DNA from: an uncultured Bartonella sp.
Lineage (GTDB): Bacteria > Pseudomonadota > Alphaproteobacteria > Rhizobiales > Rhizobiaceae
Direction: 5' to 3'
Length of the DNA: 64,000 nucleotides
NCBI RefSeq assembly: GCF_945277285.1
Contig: NZ_CALYPR010000001.1
Span: 1,178,001-1,242,000 of the forward strand
Shown piece after piece: positions 55,801-64,000 of this stretch. The notes beneath the pieces were generated by a model. The model worked only from the letters and a program-made list of their open reading frames with translations, was not told the DNA's origin and searched no databases. The position numbers and the translations under genes are program-made. How positions within the stretch are numbered: the first letter of the stretch is position 1; each line of letters opens with the position of its first letter.

Positions 55801-57125
55801 ATTTCAAAAAACTTTTTCAACTGTCAGATTTTGACAATTGCAAAACTGTCATTGCCGCGGTCTCCGGAGGCGGCGATTCGACAGCTTTGCTTTTTCTTAT
55901 GCGGGAATATTTGAAGACATTGACAAATCCACCCGAACTTCTGGCTGTGACGGTCGACCATCGGTTGCGGCCGGAATCTGCCGCCGAAGCCGAAGCCGTT
56001 GCACAGCTTTGTCAACGCATTGGCGTTAAACATGCAACTGTCTGTTGGGCTGATGCCAAGCCGCAAACGGCGTTGTCGCATGAAGCACGGATTGCCCGTT
56101 ACGGATTGCTGTTTTCGGAAGCAGAAAAAGCTGGTGCCTCGGTGATTATGACCGGTCATACATTGAACGATCAAGCTGAAACTTATGAAATGCGGCTCCA
56201 TCGTGGTAGCCATCGTGGTCTGGCATGTATGCCGCGCGAATCGCTTTTGATGCGTAAAATACGGTTGATCCGTCCGCTTCTTTCTGTAAAACGGCAGGAA
56301 TTGCGGGACTATTTGCGATCTATAAAACAGGATTGGATTGACGATCCGACAAACGAAAATTTGCATTATGAACGGGTGCGCATTCGCAAACGCTTGAATG
56401 ACCATGATGTTGATGCCATTCAAGAAAAGGTAGAACAGGCTGCGATTTTCAGGCGCAACCAAAGCAAGGCGGCAGCCGAACTTGTCAAGAAACTGGACAT
56501 TACAATGCAACATGCCTTGTGTACTATCCATGAGGTGCCGGATGAACTTCAAAAAGATCCTCATTTTTCTTTTGTAGTAGGGGTGCTGGCGTCTATTGTC
56601 GGCGGTTCGCAGGTTCTTGCAAGTGATTCTCAAGTCGATTTTCTCAAACAACAGTTGTTGAAAGAGCGCAAAGCCCTTTATCATTTTACCCTGCTTGGCG
56701 CAGTGATTGAACAAAACGGGAAAAATATCCGGCTTTGGCGCGAGGCAAGAAATCAGACAGCAAGCGTTGTTGCACCGCATTCGTCTGTAATCTGGGATGG
56801 GCGCTATCGAATTGATAACCAATCAGAAAATGCTATACGTGTTGCAGCACCCTCGCTTTGCGATATCAAATCGGTGGCGCAGGAACAAAATATCAAGACA
56901 CGTTCAATTCATTTTCTTTCCTTACAAACAGCTTTGGCAATTTTCAGTCGCTCCGGCATTGATATTCCGGCTCTGACGGGAAAACTTATCCATTCTGAAA
57001 ATATGCTGTGCAAGCGGTTTATGCGTCCGTTCGGTTGGCTTATTTCGTCGGATGATTTTCCGCTTTTTGATGTATTAAACCCATTTTTTGAAATTACATT
57101 GTCAACATTGATAGAAAATGGCTAA
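55788..57125 (+). CDS. tilS: tRNA(Ile)-lysidine synthase TilS
   Basis: A 445-residue N-type ATP pyrophosphatase that converts cytidine 34 of the AUA-reading tRNA(Ile) to lysidine. The PP-loop AVSGGGDSTALL is at about residues 24-35, followed by TVDHRLRPES and the GHTLNDQAETYEMRL block. The C-terminal part is divergent, as is usual. The start is GTG 55788 inside the end of cpoB; no later ATG would keep the PP-loop. Confidence 0.9.
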   Translation: MSTIDFKKLFQLSDFDNCKTVIAAVSGGGDSTALLFLMREYLKTLTNPPELLAVTVDHRLRPESAAEAEAVAQLCQRIGVKHATVCWADAKPQTALSHEARIARYGLLFSEAEKAGASVIMTGHTLNDQAETYEMRLHRGSHRGLACMPRESLLMRKIRLIRPLLSVKRQELRDYLRSIKQDWIDDPTNENLHYERVRIRKRLNDHDVDAIQEKVEQAAIFRRNQSKAAAELVKKLDITMQHALCTIHEVPDELQKDPHFSFVVGVLASIVGGSQVLASDSQVDFLKQQLLKERKALYHFTLLGAVIEQNGKNIRLWREARNQTASVVAPHSSVIWDGRYRIDNQSENAIRVAAPSLCDIKSVAQEQNIKTRSIHFLSLQTALAIFSRSGIDIPALTGKLIHSENMLCKRFMRPFGWLISSDDFPLFDVLNPFFEITLSTLIENG

Positions 57126-57240
57126 AAAAGCTGAATGAAACGTCATGAAAAGCGACTCTTCAGCCTTGGCAAGGCAGTTACAAGCACATATGTTACAATA
57201 AATTTGTTTAAGCCAGCGTAATAGATCGAGTGGACCTAAT

Positions 57241-59376
57241 ATGAATCCAAATTATCGTTCCTTCCTGATATGGGGGATCATTGCACTTTTGCTCATTACT
57301 TTATTTTCTTTTTTTAATGGTAATAGTCAGCAAGGTGGCACAGGAGAGATAACATATTCAGATTTTCTGAAGCGGGTTGATAATAAAGAAATCAAAACCG
57401 TTACCATTCAAGGACAACATTTAACCGGTATCACAACTGATAATCGTACGGTTCTTTCATTCGCTCCTGAAGACCCCAGTCTTGTTCAGCGCCTTGAAAG
57501 CAAGAATGTCAATGTCAGAGCGCAGCCTGAAAGTACTGGAAACAGTACATTCATGAATTTGCTTTTCTCGCTACTTCCGGTTGTTATCCTCATTGGTGTA
57601 TGGATATTCTTTATGCGCCAGATGCAGGGTGGTTCGCGTGGTGCCATGGGGTTTGGAAAGTCCAAGGCAAAACTGTTGACCGAAGCGCATGGCCGCGTAA
57701 CATTTAAAGATGTGGCTGGCGTTGACGAAGCAAAGCAGGATTTACAGGAAATCGTAGAATTTTTGCGTGAGCCGCAAAAATTCCAGCGGTTGGGGGGACG
57801 TATTCCCCGCGGTGTTCTGCTTGTGGGACCGCCCGGAACCGGTAAAACACTGCTTGCCCGCTCTGTCGCAGGTGAAGCTAATGTGCCGTTTTTTACAATT
57901 TCCGGTTCTGATTTTGTCGAGATGTTTGTCGGTGTTGGTGCGAGCCGCGTGCGCGATATGTTCGAGCAGGCTAAAAAGAATGCACCATGTATTATATTCA
58001 TCGATGAAATTGATGCAGTTGGTCGTCATCGTGGTGCCGGTTTTGGCGGTGGTAATGACGAACGTGAACAGACGTTGAATCAGCTTCTTGTCGAGATGGA
58101 CGGGTTTGAACCGAATGAAAGCATTATTCTGATTGCGGCAACCAACCGTCCCGATGTGCTTGATCCGGCATTGTTGCGCCCGGGTCGTTTTGACCGTCAG
58201 GTCGTTGTGCCCAATCCAGATGTTGCCGGGCGTGAAGAAATCCTGAAAGTCCATGTGCGTAATGTGCCGCTGGCACCCAACGTCGATCTTAAAATTGTAG
58301 CGCGCGGAACGCCAGGATTTTCTGGCGCGGATTTGATGAATCTGGTCAACGAAGCTGCCCTCATGGCAGCACGGCGTGACAAACGTCTCGTTACCATGCA
58401 GGAATTCGAAGATGCCAAGGATAAGGTCATGATGGGAGCAGAGCGCCATTCCGCCATGACACAGGCCGAAAAGGAATTAACCGCTTTTCACGAAGCCGGA
58501 CACGCTATTATCGCCATCAATATGCCGGCAGCTGACCCCGTCCATAAGGCAACAATTGTGCCGCGCGGGCGGGCTCTCGGTATGGTTATGCAATTGCCGG
58601 AAGGTGATAAATATTCCATGAGCTATCGCTATATGATTTCCCGTCTGGCAATCATGATGGGTGGTCGTGTCGCTGAAGAGCTTAAATTTGGCAAGGATAA
58701 TATAACTTCGGGGGCGTCATCCGATATCGAACAGGCTACAAAGCTTGCCCGTGCTATGGTCGCTCGCTGGGGCTTTTCTGATGAACTTGGCAAAGTCACT
58801 TATGGCGAAAGTCAGGAAGATATGTATCTTCAGGGCGGCGGCCGTAACCAGCAGGTTTCGGAAGAAACTGCACGAGTTATTGATGCTGAAATACGTCGAC
58901 TTATTGATGAAGCCTATCAGACAGCAAAACAGGTTCTGACATCCAAGAAGAAACAATGGATAGCACTTGCTGAAGGCCTCCTTGAATATGAAACCTTGAC
59001 GGGTGCTGAAATTCAGGAAGTTATCAATGGCAAACCGCCTTCACGTGAAATGGGGCAAGATTCCGCAATGCCCCATGTTTCCAGTGTGCCGAAGACAGGA
59101 AAAGCTGTCACAGCAGCGAAAAGCGAAGCTGACAAAGATCATGTCGTAAAAACCAACGCAAGTCACAAATCCGCTAAAGAAGAAGGCGACAAACCTGATA
59201 AGGTAGAAGAGTCACACGCTGCGGCTGTAAAACCGGCTGCTAAGGCAAAAAAAACCGAAAAATCTGCTGACAATCAACCTGAAAAGGCAACAAAACCGGT
59301 AAAAAGAGTGCGTAAATCCGCAAAGAAGCCTGTAGAAGAAAAATCTGATACCGGTAAACCGGATAAAAGTGCTTAA
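57241..59376 (+). CDS. ftsH: ATP-dependent zinc metalloprotease FtsH
   Basis: A 711-residue membrane AAA+ protease. Two N-terminal helices (about 8-25 and 103-124) flank a periplasmic domain; Walker [13 protein letters not shown], Walker [12 protein letters not shown], the second region of homology [13 protein letters not shown], and the zinc site HEAGH at 417-421 are intact. Targets in relatives include LpxC and RpoH. The C-terminal tail (about 600-711) is long and Lys/Ala/Glu/Pro-rich, longer than in most homologues and resembling histone-like or TolA-type disordered tails. Confidence 0.96.
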   Translation: MNPNYRSFLIWGIIALLLITLFSFFNGNSQQGGTGEITYSDFLKRVDNKEIKTVTIQGQHLTGITTDNRTVLSFAPEDPSLVQRLESKNVNVRAQPESTGNSTFMNLLFSLLPVVILIGVWIFFMRQMQGGSRGAMGFGKSKAKLLTEAHGRVTFKDVAGVDEAKQDLQEIVEFLREPQKFQRLGGRIPRGVLLVGPPGTGKTLLARSVAGEANVPFFTISGSDFVEMFVGVGASRVRDMFEQAKKNAPCIIFIDEIDAVGRHRGAGFGGGNDEREQTLNQLLVEMDGFEPNESIILIAATNRPDVLDPALLRPGRFDRQVVVPNPDVAGREEILKVHVRNVPLAPNVDLKIVARGTPGFSGADLMNLVNEAALMAARRDKRLVTMQEFEDAKDKVMMGAERHSAMTQAEKELTAFHEAGHAIIAINMPAADPVHKATIVPRGRALGMVMQLPEGDKYSMSYRYMISRLAIMMGGRVAEELKFGKDNITSGASSDIEQATKLARAMVARWGFSDELGKVTYGESQEDMYLQGGGRNQQVSEETARVIDAEIRRLIDEAYQTAKQVLTSKKKQWIALAEGLLEYETLTGAEIQEVINGKPPSREMGQDSAMPHVSSVPKTGKAVTAAKSEADKDHVVKTNASHKSAKEEGDKPDKVEESHAAAVKPAAKAKKTEKSADNQPEKATKPVKRVRKSAKKPVEEKSDTGKPDKSA

Positions 59377-59394
59377 GCTGTCGGTGATAATTGT

Positions 59395-59423
59395 AAAAGC
59401 GGCTTTAAAGCCGCTTTTATTTT
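59395..59423 (+). terminator. Terminator of ftsH
   Basis: Perfect 24-base palindrome AAAAGCGGCTTT/AAAGCCGCTTTT followed by ATTTT. Confidence 0.88.
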
Positions 59424-59580
59424 ATGTTCATTCTGTTTATTAACCTTGCTACAACAAAAACCGTTCTAAAGCGCGGCTTTAGAGATCAAAGATTGGTATC
59501 CAAGGTGAGAGCTGCTAGCTCATATTGATGAATGTTCAGCAGCAACGCCTGCCGGACTTTTGTCAAAGAAGGAAAAAATA

Positions 59581-60933
59581 ATGGCGCTAAAATATTTTGG
59601 TACCGATGGAATTCGCGGAAAAGCCAACATATTTCCAATGACTGCAGAAGTTGCCATGAAGGTCGGCATGGCTGTCGGCATTCTGTTTGGCAAACAGGGA
59701 AGGCCCGGAAGGGTCGTTATTGGCAAGGATACACGCCTATCCGGTTACATGCTGGAAAACGCAATGGTTGCAGGTTTTACGGCTGCTGGCATGGAAGTTT
59801 TTCTGTTGGGGCCAATTCCCACACCGGCCGTGGCAATGCTGTGCCGGTCGCTTCGTGCCGATGTCGGTGTGATGATATCCGCATCGCATAATCCTTTTTA
59901 TGATAATGGTATAAAATTATTCGGGCCGGATGGTTTTAAACTTTCCGACGAAATCGAGTTGAAAATTGAAAAACTTGTTGAAACCAATATGACGGATTCG
60001 CTTGCCAGCCAATCGCAAATTGGTCGGGCCAAACGTGTTGAAGGTGATATTTACCGTTATATAGAATTTGCCAAAAGGACTTTGCCGCGTGATGTCCGAT
60101 TGGACGGAATGCGCATTGTTATCGATTGCGCCAATGGTGCCGCCTATAAAGCGGCTCCCCTTGCTTTGTGGGAACTTGGAGCTGAAGTTATCACGCTCAA
60201 TGACAAACCAACTGGCACTAATATTAATGAAGAATGCGGTTCGACCCATCCGATCGGCTTGATGCGCAAAGTGCATGAAGTGCGCGCCGATGCCGGTATT
60301 GCTCTTGACGGCGATGGCGACCGCGTGGTGATGGTTGACGAAACAGGTGCCATTATTGATGGCGACCAGTTAATGGCTGTTGTTGCTGAACGATGGCTTG
60401 AAAATGGCCTTTTGCGCGGTGGCGGCATTGTTGCAACCGTCATGTCAAATCTCGGGCTTGAACGTTTTTTGGCACACAAGGGCTTGACCATGGCAAGAAC
60501 CAAGGTCGGCGACCGTTATGTGGTTGAATATATGCGCCAGCATGGTTTGAATGTGGGAGGCGAACAATCCGGACATATCGTGCTTTCCGATTATGGCACA
60601 ACCGGAGATGGTCTGGTTACATCCTTACAGATTTTGGGATGTGCAAAAGAATCCCAACAACCGATGAGCAAATTGTGCCATCGCTTCGAGCCGTTACCGC
60701 AAGTACTGAAAAATGTTCGCATTTCGGAAGGTAAACCGCTCGAAGATAACCATGTCAAGGACGTGATTAAAAGCGCTGAAAAACGTTTGGGTAAAAATGG
60801 CCGTCTGGTGATTCGCCCGTCAGGAACCGAGCCGCTCATTCGCGTTATGGCCGAAGGGGATGACGAACATCTCATCGGAACGCTGGTTGATGATATCGTC
60901 GAGGCGATCAAAAAAGTACGGGATGCGATCTGA
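59581..60933 (+). CDS. glmM: Phosphoglucosamine mutase
   Basis: A 450-residue alpha-D-phosphohexomutase converting glucosamine-6-phosphate to glucosamine-1-phosphate for UDP-GlcNAc and cell-wall synthesis. The N-terminal [12 protein letters not shown], the phosphoserine loop ISASHNP with Ser102, the metal loop DGDGDR and the phosphate-binding [12 protein letters not shown] are intact. ATG 59581 follows AAGGAA; a TTG at 59560 is less likely. It lies after ftsH, as in relatives, but each has a terminator. Confidence 0.96.
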   Translation: MALKYFGTDGIRGKANIFPMTAEVAMKVGMAVGILFGKQGRPGRVVIGKDTRLSGYMLENAMVAGFTAAGMEVFLLGPIPTPAVAMLCRSLRADVGVMISASHNPFYDNGIKLFGPDGFKLSDEIELKIEKLVETNMTDSLASQSQIGRAKRVEGDIYRYIEFAKRTLPRDVRLDGMRIVIDCANGAAYKAAPLALWELGAEVITLNDKPTGTNINEECGSTHPIGLMRKVHEVRADAGIALDGDGDRVVMVDETGAIIDGDQLMAVVAERWLENGLLRGGGIVATVMSNLGLERFLAHKGLTMARTKVGDRYVVEYMRQHGLNVGGEQSGHIVLSDYGTTGDGLVTSLQILGCAKESQQPMSKLCHRFEPLPQVLKNVRISEGKPLEDNHVKDVIKSAEKRLGKNGRLVIRPSGTEPLIRVMAEGDDEHLIGTLVDDIVEAIKKVRDAI

Positions 60934-60954
60934 TTTTCCCGATCAATCATTTTT

Positions 60955-60983
60955 AAAAGCAGCCCTAAACCGGCTGCTTTTTT
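60955..60983 (+). terminator. Terminator of glmM
   Basis: AAAAGCAGCC/GGCTGCTTTT stem with seven-base loop and T-run. Confidence 0.92.
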
Positions 60984-61033
60984 ATTGGTTGCAATATCTT
61001 TTTTATTTTATGGAAAATAGAAAGTTAAAAAAT

Positions 61034-61056
61034 ATGGTTAAGGGGGTCTTAACCAT
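61034..61056. promoter_or_regulatory. CtrA-like box within an inverted repeat upstream of the Omp25-like gene
   Basis: TTAA-GGGGGTC-TTAAC (61038-61053) is an exact match to the CtrA consensus TTAA-N7-TTAAC. It lies inside inverted arms ATGGTTAAG/CTTAACCAT, 60 bases before the ATG at 61117. CtrA is known to affect Omp25 in Brucella; regulation here is inference. Confidence 0.5.
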
Positions 61057-61116
61057 TGATGTTTAAAAAGCCTCTGGAGATGAAAAAGGCGCATGCTCCT
61101 TGTTATGAGGCTATAG

Positions 61117-61845
61117 ATGAAATTTTGCTTAGCATTTATGGGTGTAATGTCTTTGCTGTTCGTCAATCGGGCGGCAGCGGCTGAGATTGATCTTGATAAA
61201 GTTCCCGAGGTTGCCATAACATCCGAAAGTCATTCCCTTTATTTGAAAGGATATGCCGGTCTAAGCATGGCTAACATCAATAGGCTGGGTAGATTTGATA
61301 ATGATGCTAACGCCCATGATTACCGCTGGAAGAATAAAGGCGACATCGACAATGCTTTTCTTGGTGGTGTCGGTATTGGTACCCGTCTGAACGACATTGT
61401 ACGCCTTGACGGAACAATCGAATACAGAGCTAAAAATACTGTAACCGGCAGCGACCGCAATTTTTCAGATAGAAGACGATATGAGGGGGATGTTCAGTCG
61501 ACAGTTTTGCTGGCCAATGCCTATGCCGATCTTCTAACATATCATAATGTCACGCCCTATGTCGGAACAGGAATAGGCGCGAGCGCAAATCATGTCAGCG
61601 ATTTTGATGTTGCAACTGATAGTGATGACTATAAAGCATCGTCAAAAACAAAATGGGATCTTGCCTGGGCTCTCCATGCCGGCATCGGCGTCAGATTATC
61701 GCCCCGTATTATTTTTGATATCGGTTATAGCTATAGCGATCTGGGAGATGCAAAAACCGGCAATTTTCCCGGAACCAGTTCGATTAAACTTGACCACCTG
61801 ACATCCCACGATGTGAAGTTCGGTATAAGATATGCTTTCAAATAG
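61117..61845 (+). CDS. Omp25/Omp31-like outer-membrane beta-barrel protein
   Basis: A 242-residue protein with a signal peptide (about residues 1-22, ending AAAA) and an eight-stranded barrel pattern (LYLKGYAGLSMANI, FLGGVGIGTRLND, VLLANAYADLLTYHNVTPYVGTGIG, HAGIGVRLSPRIIFDIGYSY, and the terminal DVKFGIRYAFK). It matches the opacity/Omp25-type family. It probably anchors the envelope or interacts with hosts. The upstream region carries a CtrA-like site; a bidirectional terminator follows. Confidence 0.83.
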   Translation: MKFCLAFMGVMSLLFVNRAAAAEIDLDKVPEVAITSESHSLYLKGYAGLSMANINRLGRFDNDANAHDYRWKNKGDIDNAFLGGVGIGTRLNDIVRLDGTIEYRAKNTVTGSDRNFSDRRRYEGDVQSTVLLANAYADLLTYHNVTPYVGTGIGASANHVSDFDVATDSDDYKASSKTKWDLAWALHAGIGVRLSPRIIFDIGYSYSDLGDAKTGNFPGTSSIKLDHLTSHDVKFGIRYAFK

Positions 61846-61898
61846 AATTAATAACAATGATTTTGCAGAATACCCCGCTTTTGCAAAAGGTTTGACAA

Positions 61899-61928
61899 AA
61901 AAACCGGTCTCAATTGAAACCGGTTTTT
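61899..61928. terminator. Bidirectional terminator between the Omp25-like and holin-family genes
   Basis: AAAAACCGGT/ACCGGTTTTT stem with ten-base loop, A-run on the left and T-run on the right. Confidence 0.9.
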
Positions 61929-61954
61929 CAAAGCCTATAAATGGAAATACACCG

Positions 61955-62392
61955 TCAGGATTTTGTATTTTTATCCTTATTCCAGAACAATAGGGCAGCA
62001 AGCCCGATGAGCGGAATGACAATTGCAAGGGTCTTTTTGTCTTTTAACAGAGCAGGTATTGCTGCCACAGCAGATGCTGCAACGAGGTTGGCGCGTTCTT
62101 CATTCATTTGTTCTTTATAGATTTTTCGTCTTTTTGCGGAAATATTGCGTCCAATAAAAAAAAGGAACAGCGCAACCAAAAGCCAAAAGATCAAAATAAT
62201 TGTTGCCGACCATATTGGCGGGACAATCCAGTTAAGAGCAATAAAGGCAATGATGCATAAAAACGCTGTTGCAAAAAGCAGCGACAAACCGATTATGAGA
62301 TAGCAAATTGCTTGATCTCGGGTCGATTTTACTGCAGTTTTCATGCTGCCATTTGCCAAACCGCCAAGAAGCGGCGCGATAAGCCGCAACAT
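61955..62392 (-). CDS. Phage holin family (DUF1469, YqjE-like) membrane protein
   Basis: A 145-residue protein with two central helices (about 33-57 and 62-84: LLFATAFLCIIAFIALNW and ATIILIFWLLVALFLFFIG) and a third hydrophobic segment near the end (LAIVIPLIGLAALLFW). It resembles the DUF1469/YqjE group, usually beside YqjD. Despite the family name there is no phage gene nearby. Function is unknown. It is four bases after the DUF883 gene. Confidence 0.75.
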   Translation of the reverse strand: MLRLIAPLLGGLANGSMKTAVKSTRDQAICYLIIGLSLLFATAFLCIIAFIALNWIVPPIWSATIILIFWLLVALFLFFIGRNISAKRRKIYKEQMNEERANLVAASAVAAIPALLKDKKTLAIVIPLIGLAALLFWNKDKNTKS

Positions 62393-62396
62393 TTTT

Positions 62397-62708
62397 TTAA
62401 CGCCGCATCAAAAGAGCAAGAATGAATCCGACACCGGCAGCTGCCGCAAGGCTTGCTATCGGCTTCTCGCGAATGCAATGGCACAACTGGCTTTGTACAT
62501 CGCCAACTTTTTCTTTTGCCTGCGATATTGCTTCTTCACCATTTTCCCGTGCTGATGCATAGAGTTTTTCAGCCTTGCCCTTGGCAGCAGCAATTTTTTC
62601 AGATCCCAGATCATTCAGTGTTGAATGAATATTGGAGACCTCTTTTTTCAATTGTTCAAACTGTTCCTGAAGATTTTTTTCGGTTGGTGTAGCATTTTCT
62701 TTAGGCAT
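62397..62708 (-). CDS. DUF883 family (YqjD/ElaB-like) tail-anchored protein
   Basis: A 103-residue protein with a long amphipathic/coiled helix (about 10-80) and one C-terminal membrane helix (IASLAAAAGVGFILALLMRR). E. coli YqjD and ElaB of this build bind stationary-phase ribosomes to the inner membrane. Its gene precedes the holin-family gene in a typical yqjD-yqjE pair; ribosome hibernation in this organism is inference. Confidence 0.82.
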   Translation of the reverse strand: MPKENATPTEKNLQEQFEQLKKEVSNIHSTLNDLGSEKIAAAKGKAEKLYASARENGEEAISQAKEKVGDVQSQLCHCIREKPIASLAAAAGVGFILALLMRR

Positions 62709-62946
62709 ATCGGTTTCTCCTGCCGCAATATGTGATTAAGCGAAATTTTTAAACGAAGTACTTTAATTAGATAGTTATTGCTTTCGATTTTTCCACTTTT
62801 TTCTCAAAACGTGGCGATAATAAAACTATAAACAAAAATAGAAATCTGAAACAATAGGTTCGGGAGCACACAACAGCGTGAAACATCAGCCAACAAAAAC
62901 AAGGCTTGGAAAAATGTTTTTCAGGGAGGGCTAATCAGTAACGGTT

Positions 62947-64000
62947 ATGAACGACCACCATTTTTTACAAAAACTCTTCGAGCGCGCCGTTAGCGCCGCC
63001 AATCCACAATATTTGATTGAAAAATTTTTGCCAAAAAAACCGAAGGGCAGAACCGTTGTTGTGGGGGCTGGTAAAGCAGCGGCGCAAATGGCTTTAGCCC
63101 TCGAAACATTATGGGAAAAAGCCGACTATGGTAAGCTCGAAGGTATGATTGTTACATGTTATGGCTGTTGCGTAAAACCGCGTTGGATCAATGTTCTTGA
63201 AGCGTCACATCCTTTGCCGGATGAAAACGGGCTTGTAGCGGCAAAAAAGCTCATTGAACTTGTGCACGGGCTGTCTCGCGACGATCTTGTGATTGCACTT
63301 ATTTGCGGGGGTGGTTCGGCTCTGTTGCCGCTCCCCCTCGAACCACTCGCATTGAGTGACGAAATTGCAATAAACGAGGCTTTGCTGAAAAGCGGTGCTC
63401 CGATCGGAGTGATCAATACGATTAGAAAACATCTGTCACAAATCAAAGGCGGAAGACTTGCTCTTCATGCCGCTCCAGCCCGCGTTGTGAGTTTTATTGT
63501 ATCGGACATTCCGGGCGATATTGCTGCACAGGTTGCCTCTGGCCCGACAGTTCCCGATTGGTCAACGCGGCAAGATGCGTTGAAATATATCGACTACTAC
63601 CATATTGCATTGCCAAAAAAGGTGATTGCTCTTTTAAATAGCGATGCCGCAGAAGCTCCCAAACCGGATAATCCGGCTTTTGGTGCAAACGCGACCTATA
63701 TTGTTGCATCGGCTGCCAAATCACTTGAAGCGGCGGCAGCTCATGCCCGTACCCAAGGGGTGAATGCAGTTATTTTGTCGGATTCAATTGAGGGCGAGGC
63801 AAAGGATATTGCTTTGATGCATGCGGCCATAGCACGCCAGGTTATTTTGACTGACCAGCCATTTAAAAAACCGGTTGTGATGCTTTCCGGCGGTGAAACT
63901 TCGGTCACAATTCAAGGTGCCTGTGGCAAAGGGGGGAGAAACAGCGAGTTTCTGCTAGCCTTTGCTATTGCCATTCAGGGCTTCCATGAAATTACTGCAC
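62947..64000 (+). CDS. Glycerate 2-kinase (DUF4147/MOFRL family), 3' end beyond the window
   Basis: 351 codons of a glycerate kinase are visible; the stop lies outside. Motifs include VVGAGKAA near residue 38, EASHPLPDENG, the phosphate-loop-like CGGGSALLPLP, IRKHLSQIKGG, VSDIPGD and SGGETSVT. It phosphorylates glycerate to 2-phosphoglycerate, feeding the lower glycolysis encoded earlier in the window. ATG 62947 is divergent from the DUF883 gene. Confidence 0.92.
   Translation, partial: MNDHHFLQKLFERAVSAANPQYLIEKFLPKKPKGRTVVVGAGKAAAQMALALETLWEKADYGKLEGMIVTCYGCCVKPRWINVLEASHPLPDENGLVAAKKLIELVHGLSRDDLVIALICGGGSALLPLPLEPLALSDEIAINEALLKSGAPIGVINTIRKHLSQIKGGRLALHAAPARVVSFIVSDIPGDIAAQVASGPTVPDWSTRQDALKYIDYYHIALPKKVIALLNSDAAEAPKPDNPAFGANATYIVASAAKSLEAAAAHARTQGVNAVILSDSIEGEAKDIALMHAAIARQVILTDQPFKKPVVMLSGGETSVTIQGACGKGGRNSEFLLAFAIAIQGFHEITA

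Noticed and set aside
55824..56822. 332-codon open frame opposite tilS
   Set aside because: tilS has clear PP-loop motifs on the plus strand; the antisense product is Cys/His-rich nonsense with no family resemblance.
57742..58449. 235-codon open frame opposite ftsH
   Set aside because: Falls within the AAA+ domain of ftsH and is its complementary-strand shadow.
61955..62708. Prophage lysis cassette (holin)
   Set aside because: The holin-family name is only a family label; the partner is DUF883, there is no endolysin, integrase or att repeat.
1..64000. CRISPR arrays, insertion sequences, integrons, tRNA or rRNA genes
   Set aside because: No regularly spaced repeats, transposase motifs, T-loop consensus or rRNA segments were recognised on either strand by reading.

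Overview
The window reads as a chromosomal core segment of an alphaproteobacterium of the order Hyphomicrobiales (Rhizobiales), most likely a Bartonella-like member. Support: an RpoH2-type sigma factor, a CarD regulator, GapR, RcdA and TrcR homologues, an Omp2-type porin, a zinc-independent L31, and gene neighbourhoods (tkt-gap-pgk-fba, ruvCAB-ybgC, tolQRAB-pal-cpoB-tilS-ftsH-glmM) known from Brucella, Bartonella and Sinorhizobium. By eye the base composition is in the low-to-mid 40s % GC, too low for Brucella or Sinorhizobium and nearer the bee-gut Bartonella group. That genus assignment is inference. I see no rRNA, tRNA, CRISPR array, insertion sequence, integrase or phage cassette.

Layout. 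0-12 kb: ispA and mtgA (divergent), rpmF, a 0.9 kb non-coding stretch, an SUV3-like helicase, an S4 protein, fdxA, carD, rpoH2, a CDF-like transporter and an M48 protease. 12-18.4 kb: thiamin pyrophosphokinase, a glycine-zipper lipoprotein, an ABC-F ATPase, gapR, an N-formylglutamate amidohydrolase, a DUF1036 protein and pyk. 18.4-19.3 kb: no convincing gene, apparently a rearrangement junction. 19.3-27 kb: zapA and DUF4164 diverge from tkt-gap-pgk-fba, then a porin. 27-44.4 kb: orphan glnH; ybgC-ruvB-ruvA-ruvC; rcdA; opgC; a ThiE-like/Sel1 pair; efp; suhB; a frameshifted FAD oxidoreductase downstream of an ABC exporter; rpmE; yebC-ymdB-fau; a candidate 6S RNA; a TPR protein. 44.5-49.2 kb: rpmJ, purK/purE, two DUF465 proteins, a PIG3-type quinone oxidoreductase and trcR. 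49.7-61 kb: tolQ-tolR-tolA-tolB-pal-cpoB-tilS-ftsH-glmM. 61-64 kb: an Omp25-like protein, a holin-family/DUF883 membrane pair, and the 5' part of a glycerate kinase cut by the window end.

How genes work together. pyk, tkt, gap, pgk and fba cover lower glycolysis and its pentose-phosphate link. ruvCAB resolves Holliday junctions. Tol-Pal with CpoB couples envelope constriction to division, where ZapA also acts. GapR, RcdA and TrcR homologues are cell-cycle factors. carD and rpoH2 are transcription regulators.

No clearly undescribed multi-gene system is visible; nearly everything is housekeeping. The most informative oddities are an exact 13-bp tandem duplication that breaks the FAD oxidoreductase (37956-37981), the scattering of normally contiguous zapA/6S/fau/yebC/ruvCAB/ybgC/tol-pal blocks, the long rod-folding RNA candidate near 43.4-43.6 kb, and a CtrA-like site inside an inverted repeat before the Omp25-like gene.
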